A DNA stretch of 12,877 nt. Source: JAGVJT01 sp964471225. Lineage in GTDB: Bacteria; Pseudomonadota; Gammaproteobacteria; Legionellales; Legionellaceae. Of the stretch, positions 7,224 to 12,877 are shown piece by piece. The translations under genes and the position numbers were made by a program. Position 1 is the first letter of the stretch, and each line of letters starts with the position of its first letter. The stretch is from assembly GCA_964471225.1 (NCBI GenBank), contig CAYYEZ010000053.1, positions 1-12,877 on the forward strand, in the 5' to 3' direction. Below the pieces are notes generated by a model that was not told where the DNA came from, did no database searches, and was given only the letters and a program-made list of their open reading frames with translations.

Positions 7224-9748
7224 TGAGCAGATGCTTAAAGTCTTTATGCTGTTTGCAGATGCTAGTACTGTCAGGAGGGCTTTCTGCCTATGCATCAGAA
7301 GCAGATACTGATGCACCAGCTGAAACATCTCCGTTAACAGTCGAGTCTATCGAGGCTTGTGTTATCCCTAATGAAACACCTTTAACAAAGACGACCAGAC
7401 AACATATCAGTGATTGTTTGGGATGGGATGAAAAAGTACTTGTCGGGCTGTGTCAGGGTAAGTATCGAGAAAATCCGACTTTTTCAACCTCCTCTCAAAC
7501 GGAGATTTCAGCCGATGAGGTTTCTTTTTATGCAGAAGGCGAGTCTTCACTCAAAGGTCATGTTCAGGTGAAAACACCTGAACGGATGGTGACAGCAAAG
7601 ACGGCTTCGTTATACCGAGATCCTAAGACAAAACGAATTACTCGTGTGGTGTTACACGAGCAAGTGCATTTAGTAGAAAAAAATCGTTCTATTTGGGCTA
7701 AAAAAGCAACGCTCCACCCCACCACAGCTTCAGGTCGTATTCAGGATGTGATTTATCGCTTCGACACCACTTTTCGTGGTGCAAGACTTCCTGCATGGGG
7801 TTTGGCATCACTGATCAAACGTTTTGAAAATAAAGATATTCTTTTAAAACATGCAACTTATAGCACGTGCCCTCCTAAAAAAAGAGATTGGCATATCGAG
7901 GCGCGTGAAATCTATATTCACGAATCTCAGAAAGAGGGTGTGGCTAAAGATGCGAAGCTTCGTGTTTATGATGTTCCCATTGTTTACATGCCATACTTTA
8001 GTTTCCCCACAGCAAAAGAGCGCAAGACAGGGTTTCTTATGCCAATGTATGGTTATTCAAATATTGGTGGATTTGATTTTGCTGCACCTTATTATATTAA
8101 TTTGGCTCCTAACTATGATGCGACAATTACCCCTCATGCCTATACGTTGAGGGGGGTGATGTTGAATGGTGAAAGTCGCTATTTAACGTCAAATTCTGTG
8201 GGTATGTTAAATGCAAGTATTTTGCCTGATGATAAAGCCTATCGAAAATTTTTAAATAACAATAATACACAATTTCCTGGCTTAGCGTCTCAATCAAATA
8301 ATCGATGGTCTGTTTTGTATCGTGATGATACTGCATTTACAGAAAATCTTGCCATGCATGTTAATTTTCAACAAGTTTCAGACAATTATTATCTACAAGA
8401 TTTTAGTAGCAATCTTGCTGTTCTCACTGAAAACCAATTAAGAAAAGAGGGGACATTAATTTATACCAGTGAGCACTGGCAGTTGCAGGGATTGGCTGAA
8501 GCATATCAAACGCTTAATCCGATCAATCAAGCGGATGTGAGTCATATTTATGAGCGTCTGCCGGCGTTGACCGCCCAAGGTTATTATGATGAGCTACCGC
8601 TTAATATGCGATTTAGTCTTGCAGGGGAGTTTTCACAATTTCAATGGCCTATAAATGACAACACGGTACCCGAGGGCCCCCGTTTTCATGTAAACCCAAC
8701 GTTAGCTATCGATCAGCATTTTTCATGGGGATATATTATTCCTGAAGCGCAACTGGTTGAAAATTATTATCACCTCAGTGCCGAAGGGCTCGGTCCGACA
8801 AGAAGTACGAGTTACACGATTCCTCGTTACAGTATTGATAGTGGTTTATTTTTGGAAGACTCCACCACGTGGCGTGGTTATACGCAAACGTTGGAACCCA
8901 GACTGTTCTATTTAAATGTTCCTTATCATAATCAATCATCGGTGCCTTCATTTGATTCAGCGTATATGATTTTTACAGCAGATCAACTATTTCGTACCAA
9001 TCGTTTTTCAGGTCAAGATAGAATTGGTGATGCAAATCAACTTTCCTACGCTCTCACGACTCGTTTTTTGAAAAATACTGGTGTTGAGAAAGCAAGAGTT
9101 ACAATAGGGCAAATTGCATATTTTGCGAATAGAGATGTCAATTTGTGCTACAATGCACAGGGCCTTTGTCAAGATAACCCGCTCATGCTCGGATATTTAT
9201 CACCGACGACACGAACATCTCCGATTGCTACCCAAGGTGTATACCGTCTTAACGCCGCATGGAGTGCTGTCGGTGATTGGGTATTTGACCCCAGCGCTAA
9301 TGCTGCGAACAATGCTGATTTTAATTTTCATTATCAACCAGAAGTGAATCATTTGCTTCGCTTTGGGTACTCTTATCTTGTGAATGGTAATATATTTTCA
9401 GGCCGTACTAATCAAGTTGGGCACGCAGCACTTCATCAAGCGACGGCAGGATATGCTTGGCCACTTACAAACGAGTGGAGTGGCCTTGGGGTTTATGGTT
9501 ATAATTTGAGCGAGCGCTATGACATGATGGCTTTTTTAGGATTTCAATATGACAGTTGTTGTTGGGCTGTACGTTTTCTCGGTGGACGAGTGTATAATAG
9601 CTTGTCGCCATCGACCTTAAAGCCAGAGTATAATAACAACGTTTATATTCAGGTGCTTTTAAAAGGCTTGGGTACGGTGGGGAGTAGTGATCCTGCGAGC
9701 ACGATTCAAAGTTATTTACCAGGATACGTTAATCAATTTCAGCATTAA
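7223..9748 (+). CDS. lptD: LPS-assembly outer-membrane protein LptD
   Basis: LptD is the outer-membrane beta-barrel that, with LptE, inserts lipopolysaccharide into the outer leaflet. I favour ATG 7223 (841 residues) over the GTG at 7211, because it gives a clean signal peptide: charged start, hydrophobic core, and cleavage near AYA|S (after residue 24). There is no strong ribosome site for either. Residues ~85-165 form the OstA/LptA-like jellyroll (ISADEVSFYAEG, GHVQVKTPERMVTAKTA, SIWAKKATLHP). The rest is the barrel, ending near residue 841 with aromatic/hydrophobic strands. Cysteines match the disulfide pattern needed for LptD maturation: an N-terminal set (Cys46, Cys65, Cys77, the last in CQGKYREN), Cys216 in YSTCPPK, and the adjacent Cys779-Cys780 in DSCCW. 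An extra pair, Cys642 and Cys649, lies in a barrel loop. Intact; 16 nt before surA. Confidence 0.96.
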   Translation: MSRCLKSLCCLQMLVLSGGLSAYASEADTDAPAETSPLTVESIEACVIPNETPLTKTTRQHISDCLGWDEKVLVGLCQGKYRENPTFSTSSQTEISADEVSFYAEGESSLKGHVQVKTPERMVTAKTASLYRDPKTKRITRVVLHEQVHLVEKNRSIWAKKATLHPTTASGRIQDVIYRFDTTFRGARLPAWGLASLIKRFENKDILLKHATYSTCPPKKRDWHIEAREIYIHESQKEGVAKDAKLRVYDVPIVYMPYFSFPTAKERKTGFLMPMYGYSNIGGFDFAAPYYINLAPNYDATITPHAYTLRGVMLNGESRYLTSNSVGMLNASILPDDKAYRKFLNNNNTQFPGLASQSNNRWSVLYRDDTAFTENLAMHVNFQQVSDNYYLQDFSSNLAVLTENQLRKEGTLIYTSEHWQLQGLAEAYQTLNPINQADVSHIYERLPALTAQGYYDELPLNMRFSLAGEFSQFQWPINDNTVPEGPRFHVNPTLAIDQHFSWGYIIPEAQLVENYYHLSAEGLGPTRSTSYTIPRYSIDSGLFLEDSTTWRGYTQTLEPRLFYLNVPYHNQSSVPSFDSAYMIFTADQLFRTNRFSGQDRIGDANQLSYALTTRFLKNTGVEKARVTIGQIAYFANRDVNLCYNAQGLCQDNPLMLGYLSPTTRTSPIATQGVYRLNAAWSAVGDWVFDPSANAANNADFNFHYQPEVNHLLRFGYSYLVNGNIFSGRTNQVGHAALHQATAGYAWPLTNEWSGLGVYGYNLSERYDMMAFLGFQYDSCCWAVRFLGGRVYNSLSPSTLKPEYNNNVYIQVLLKGLGTVGSSDPASTIQSYLPGYVNQFQH

Positions 9749-9764
9749 TGTGAGGATAGTTCAA

Positions 9765-11045
9765 ATGCGAAAGCAGCTTTGTGTGGCGATGATGCTATAT
9801 AGCTCGTGGATTACAGCGGCACCATTAGATAAAGTGATTGCTATTGTGAATCATGATGTCATTACAGCAAGTGAGTTAGATACTCAGGTCGAAATGGCAC
9901 GCCAACAACTACTAGCGAGGAAGATGGATGCCCCGCCAACATTAGTGTTGCGCAAACAAGTCTTAAATCATCTTATTGATGAGCAAATTGAGCTGCAGCT
10001 TGCAAAAAATAATGATCTCACTATTGATGATGCAGAGCTGGATGAAACAATTGCAAAAATTGCAGCCTCTAACCATCTTTCTTTACAAGAGATGCAGGCA
10101 GCCATTGCCCAGCAAGGTACTCCCTATTCAAAGTATCGAGAAAACATTCGTCGAGAGATGTTGATTAATCGCACTCAACAGACTGCTGTGGGTAAAGAAA
10201 TTACTGTGTCGATGAAACAAGTGAATGATTATTTAAAATCTCCAGAGCACATTGCGACAACACCTAGAACGTTTCATGTGCAAAATATAGTCGTACCTTT
10301 GTCTGAAGAGCCTACAACGGCACAAATTGCCAAAGCCAGAGAGAGAGCGCTAGTCTTAGTCAAAAAAATCCAAAGCGGTGCTGATTTTAGCCAACTCGCT
10401 TTGAGAGAATCGAGTGGACACGATGCGCTTGAAGGTGGTGATTTAGGTGAGCGTCATTTGGCCGAATTACCTGAAGTATTTGCTGAGCAGGTAGTTAAAA
10501 TGAAAGTGGGCGATGTGAGGGGGCCTATTCGTGCAGGTAATGGATTTCAGATCATAAAGCTTGTCGGAGTGGGTAATACTGAAGTACATCATGAAGTGAT
10601 CAAAACACACGTTCGCCATATCCTTCTGAAGCCTGGCGTGAATATGACAGAGGCTGAGGCAGATAGACAAATTCACAATCTTTACGAACAACTTAAGTCA
10701 GGAAAAGATTTTGCTGCGATGGCAAGACAGTATTCGCTTGATCATGCAAGTGCTGCAAAAGGGGGAGATTTAGGATGGGTGACCTCAGACGAACTCGTCC
10801 CTTCATTTGCCGAAGCCATGGGTGAGCTGTCGATCAATACGATTAGTAAACCGGTGAAAACGCCTTTTGGTTGGCATCTGATTCAAGTGCTAGAGCGAAA
10901 AACAGTGGATGACTCTGATGCTTATCAACGTCAACAAGTACGCCAGTTCTTGTATCAACGTAAATTTAACGAAGCGGTGCAAAATTGGCAGCAGCATATG
11001 CGAAGTAGCGCATATATTCAAATCGTTGAGAAGGATTTGGCTTGA
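9765..11045 (+). CDS. surA: Periplasmic chaperone and peptidyl-prolyl isomerase SurA
   Basis: SurA escorts unfolded outer-membrane proteins, including LptD, through the periplasm to the BAM complex. ATG 9765 is chosen because TGAGGA (9751-9756) precedes it at 8 nt and it begins a normal signal peptide (MRKQLCVAMMLYSSWITAA, cleaved about residue 18-19); the longer frame starting at 9687 would run inside lptD. The product is 426 residues, against 428 in E. coli. After the signal lies the N-terminal chaperone module (LDKVIAIVNHDVITASELD, with helices to ~165). Two parvulin domains follow at about 170-269 (HVQNIVVP...GGDLGE...GFQIIKL) and 279-378 (HVRHILLKP...GGDLGW...PFGWHLIQV). A C-terminal helix (YQRQQVRQFLYQRKFNEAVQNW) then packs on the N-module. 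It lies between lptD and pdxA and overlaps pdxA by 4 nt. Confidence 0.97.
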   Translation: MRKQLCVAMMLYSSWITAAPLDKVIAIVNHDVITASELDTQVEMARQQLLARKMDAPPTLVLRKQVLNHLIDEQIELQLAKNNDLTIDDAELDETIAKIAASNHLSLQEMQAAIAQQGTPYSKYRENIRREMLINRTQQTAVGKEITVSMKQVNDYLKSPEHIATTPRTFHVQNIVVPLSEEPTTAQIAKARERALVLVKKIQSGADFSQLALRESSGHDALEGGDLGERHLAELPEVFAEQVVKMKVGDVRGPIRAGNGFQIIKLVGVGNTEVHHEVIKTHVRHILLKPGVNMTEAEADRQIHNLYEQLKSGKDFAAMARQYSLDHASAAKGGDLGWVTSDELVPSFAEAMGELSINTISKPVKTPFGWHLIQVLERKTVDDSDAYQRQQVRQFLYQRKFNEAVQNWQQHMRSSAYIQIVEKDLA

Positions 11046-12019
11046 AACCTCTTCTAGTCACTTCGGGTGAGCCTGCAGGCGTTGGTCCGGATATATGTTT
11101 ATCTTTGGCTGCAACAGGTTTGCCTGTTGTGGTCATGGGAAACAAACAGTTGTTACAAGAACGAGCACGGCAATTGCGGCTCGAGATCATATTTCGTGAT
11201 TATGATGCCAATCAATTGAGCTCATTCGAGCTAGGTCAACTCACTGTTTTATCGCTACCGCTCGAAAAATCAGTGACCCCAGGTCAACTCGATGTAGACA
11301 ATTCTCCTTATGTAATGCAGATGTTAGATGACGCGTGTAGACGAGTTCTCGCAAAAGAATTCTCAGGCCTAGTCACCGCACCCGTGCATAAAGCGATTTT
11401 GAATGACGCGGGTTTTTCTTTTTCTGGGCATACTGAGTTTTTAAAATTTGCCTGTCAAGTAGCAGAAGTAGTGATGTTATTGGCTAGTCCTTTGATGAAA
11501 GTGGCACTTGTAACCACTCATTTACCGCTTAAAGAGGTATCACAAGCCATCACAAAAACACGCTTAGAAACAGTGACCAATATTCTATACCATGCGCTTC
11601 GGCGCGATTTTGGTGTGATAAATCCTACAATTGCAGTCGCAGGGTTAAATCCTCATGCGGGTGAGTCTGGTTATTTGGGTAGAGAAGAAATTGAAGTGAT
11701 TACGCCAGTAATCGAAGCATTTCAAGCCAGAGGAATAGATATTATTGGGCCTTTTCCTGCTGATACATTATTTTCAATGACCGCCTCTGTTTTTTTGACA
11801 ATGTACCATGATCAAGGATTACCTGTAATTAAGTATGCAGATTTCAAACATTCGGTCAATGTGACCTTAGGTCTCCCTATCGTACGCACTTCTGTCGATC
11901 ATGGCACTGCTTTGACGTTGGCTGGGACGACTCAAGCTGATGCTTCGAGTTTAATCGAAGCTGTAAAGCTTGCTTACGCAATTGCGAGGTATCGAGAAAA
12001 ATATGACGCAGAAAATTAG
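11042..12019 (+). CDS. pdxA: 4-hydroxythreonine-4-phosphate dehydrogenase
   Basis: PdxA oxidises 4-phosphohydroxy-L-threonine (NAD-dependent) in the DXP-dependent pathway to pyridoxal 5'-phosphate. The 325-residue protein starts with the family's TSGEPAGVGPD (7-17). It shows VTAPVHK (111-117), the substrate-binding SGHTEF (His130, Thr131), and the three metal histidines at His160 (TTHLPL), His205 (GLNPHAGE) and His256 (YHDQGLP), then RTSVDHGTA. The start is a TTG (11042) overlapping the surA stop as TTGA, with AAGGA (11031-11035) six bases upstream. No in-frame ATG precedes the conserved N-terminus, so the rare start is well supported and suggests translational coupling to surA. Downstream it overlaps folA by 17 nt. 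The ksgA gene that usually follows pdxA in relatives is absent. Confidence 0.96.
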   Translation: MKPLLVTSGEPAGVGPDICLSLAATGLPVVVMGNKQLLQERARQLRLEIIFRDYDANQLSSFELGQLTVLSLPLEKSVTPGQLDVDNSPYVMQMLDDACRRVLAKEFSGLVTAPVHKAILNDAGFSFSGHTEFLKFACQVAEVVMLLASPLMKVALVTTHLPLKEVSQAITKTRLETVTNILYHALRRDFGVINPTIAVAGLNPHAGESGYLGREEIEVITPVIEAFQARGIDIIGPFPADTLFSMTASVFLTMYHDQGLPVIKYADFKHSVNVTLGLPIVRTSVDHGTALTLAGTTQADASSLIEAVKLAYAIARYREKYDAEN

Positions 12020-12491
12020 CATTATTGTCGCGATGGATGAAGCAGGTGGTATTGGTAAAAATAATCAGTTGCTTTGCCATATCCCAGCTGATTTAAAGTA
12101 TTTCAAAGAAACAACACTACACAAACCGATTGTGATGGGACGAAAAACGTATGAGTCTATCGGGCGCCCACTACCGAGTAGAGAGAATATTGTACTAAGT
12201 CGTACATCGAAAATTATTCCTGGTGTTCGTGTTATAAATTCTGTAGACGAGGTTTTAAGACTTCCTGATCCTGAGATCATGATTATTGGTGGTGCAGAGA
12301 TTTTTCAATTATTTTTGCCACTGGCAACAAACTTATACATTACGCGTATTCATCATCGTTTTGATGCGGATGTATATTTTCCTCCGCTCGACTGGTTAAC
12401 ATGGCATTTATTTTCAGCTTTATCGCATCCTTCCGATGAGAAAAATGCTTATCCACTGACTTTTGAAATTTTTCATCGTGGTATAAGTTAA
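12003..12491 (+). CDS. folA: Dihydrofolate reductase, with Cys in place of the active-site Trp
   Basis: FolA reduces dihydrofolate to tetrahydrofolate with NADPH and is the target of trimethoprim. ATG 12003 gives 162 residues (E. coli 159) and starts exactly at the family's first strand (KISIIVAMDEAGGIG). It overlaps the end of pdxA by 17 nt, and its ribosome site is weak (GAG at 11994). I see IPADLKYFKETT (catalytic Asp30), PIVMGRKTYESIGRPLP (43-58), IVLSR, MIIGGAEIFQLFLP (93-106) and LYITRIHH (111-118, with Thr114 equivalent to E. coli Thr113). The oddity is NQLLCHIPADL: where nearly all chromosomal DHFRs have PW (E. coli Pro21-Trp22) this has Leu24-Cys25. The remaining core is intact, so the enzyme is probably functional but with an altered Met20-loop/active-site environment. 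No terminator is evident downstream. Confidence 0.95.
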   Translation: MTQKISIIVAMDEAGGIGKNNQLLCHIPADLKYFKETTLHKPIVMGRKTYESIGRPLPSRENIVLSRTSKIIPGVRVINSVDEVLRLPDPEIMIIGGAEIFQLFLPLATNLYITRIHHRFDADVYFPPLDWLTWHLFSALSHPSDEKNAYPLTFEIFHRGIS

Positions 12492-12602
12492 AAATTTCTC
12501 CTATTGATTTGAGTATTGAGAGATTCAACAGCAGAATTTAGACCCTATATAGAGAGCCTCACTTGATTATTTTGGATGATTTCTTTTTAAGGGATGATAA
12601 AA
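12492..12602 (+). other. Non-coding stretch after folA, possibly decayed tyrS linker
   Basis: No gene, hairpin terminator or repeat is evident. All plus frames carry stops. The frame at 12500-12541 (PIDLSIERFNSRI) and the frame at 12542 onward (…PHLIILDD) faintly recall the TyrRS helix and linker ahead of the S4 domain, which would extend the relic; this is weak. Confidence 0.3.
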
Positions 12603-12801
12603 GTCTTGATAAATACTCTTGTGATTAGGTTTAAGTGGATGTATATCTGAAGCGCTTCGATTAATAAAAGAGGGTGCGGTCAAAGTGAATGGCGAGAAGA
12701 TAGTAGACCAAACGTGCTGTATAGATACAGATGATACGTATATCATCCAGGTTGGGAAGCGAAGGATTGCGAAAGTGGAAATAAATTCAAAAAAGTGTTG
12801 A
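12603..12801 (+). pseudogene. tyrS: 3' relic of a tyrosyl-tRNA synthetase gene (S4 domain)
   Basis: An open frame from 12625 to TGA 12799-12801 encodes 58 residues with no ATG start. It reads as the C-terminal S4 RNA-binding domain of bacterial TyrRS: LGLSGCISEALRLIKEG, AVKVNGEKIVD, then YIIQVGKRRIAKVEI. In TyrRS this domain ends the protein and binds the tRNA anticodon arm. Just upstream, another frame (12603-12623) gives VLINTLV, which fits the preceding TyrRS helix, so a frameshift lies near 12624. In-frame stops occur at 12607, 12610 and 12622. Between folA and here there is no room for the catalytic domain (family length about 400 residues). Fragments resembling the linker may reach back to about 12500, but I cannot support them firmly. 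A true small S4 protein is unlikely, because the only start would be GTG 12685, which removes half of the domain. Confidence 0.82.
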
Positions 12802-12825
12802 CAATAAAATTTGAATGAGTAGAAT
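12798..12825 (+). promoter_or_regulatory. Strong rRNA-type sigma-70 promoter reading out of the window
   Basis: A perfect -35 TTGACA (12798-12803) is followed by a 16-nt spacer and TAGAAT (12820-12825, 5/6). The discriminator GCACAGC is G/C-containing, as in gammaproteobacterial rRNA promoters such as TATAATGCGCC and TAGAATGCGCC. Transcription would start near 12832, and the last ~46 bases (with GAAGAGAGAGAC) would be a leader. Placement straight after a tyrS 3' end fits Pseudomonas aeruginosa, where tyrS precedes a 16S rRNA gene. The transcribed gene itself is outside the window, so the rRNA assignment is inference; the promoter call is good. Confidence 0.7.
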
Positions 12826-12877
12826 GCACAGCACTTGGCTAGAGGCCGCGCTGATTAAGAAGAGAGAGACAAACTGT

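Noticed and set aside
12340..12528. 62-codon minus-strand frame over the folA end and downstream gap
   Set aside because: Mostly antisense to folA, no ribosome site and no motif; its extension past folA is short.
12649..12658. Perfect 10-bp palindrome GAAGCGCTTC, a possible operator
   Set aside because: It encodes the conserved E-A-L-R of the TyrRS S4 domain, which explains the sequence; it is a single short copy far from the promoter core.
1..12877. Novel defence island, CRISPR array, prophage or insertion sequence
   Set aside because: I found no direct-repeat arrays, transposase or integrase motifs or toxin-antitoxin-like pairs; nearly every base is accounted for by conserved housekeeping genes.

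Overview
The window reads as a chromosomal housekeeping segment of a gammaproteobacterium with moderately AT-rich DNA. The gene order amgK-murU / lptD-surA-pdxA is the classical gammaproteobacterial arrangement, as in Pseudomonas. The protein flavour (FadE with a C-terminal DUF1974-type half, LptD with an N-terminal CxGxYxExP-like motif, DHFR, SurA) and the signs of gene erosion suggest a Legionellales/Coxiella-like, possibly host-associated, lineage. That placement is an inference from sequence feel, not from a search.

Layout. (1) 1-578: the 3' part of a RimK-type ATP-grasp ligase gene that begins outside the window. It converges on efp, with a hairpin terminator between them. (2) 609-2257: the divergent pair efp (translation elongation factor EF-P, with modifiable Lys34) and epmB (lysine 2,3-aminomutase that makes the beta-lysine for that residue). 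(3) 2332-5503: fadE (membrane-anchored acyl-CoA dehydrogenase), followed 13 nt later by an unrecognised 243-residue protein with a glycine-rich tail. (4) 5468-7164, minus strand: murU and amgK, a 4-nt-overlapping pair for recycling cell-wall MurNAc to UDP-MurNAc. murU overlaps the unknown gene tail-to-tail by 36 bp. (5) 7223-12491, plus strand: lptD, surA, pdxA, folA in a tight series with gaps of 16 nt and overlaps of 4 and 17 nt. LptD and SurA work together in outer-membrane assembly: SurA helps fold outer-membrane proteins including LptD. PdxA makes vitamin B6 and FolA regenerates tetrahydrofolate. The ksgA, apaG and apaH genes that commonly lie between pdxA and folA in relatives are absent here. 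(6) 12492-12877: no intact gene. It holds the broken 3' end of a tyrosyl-tRNA synthetase gene (S4 RNA-binding domain), whose stop codon overlaps the -35 box of a strong rRNA-type promoter pointing out of the window.

I see no CRISPR array, insertion sequence, prophage, tRNA or rRNA gene body, and no convincing novel multi-gene system. The points most worth a second look are the tyrS relic with its overlapping rRNA-type promoter, the replacement of the near-invariant active-site Trp of DHFR by Cys, the missing ksgA-apaGH block, and the orphan protein downstream of fadE. Promoter calls, apart from the terminal one, are consensus matches by eye and should be treated as tentative.
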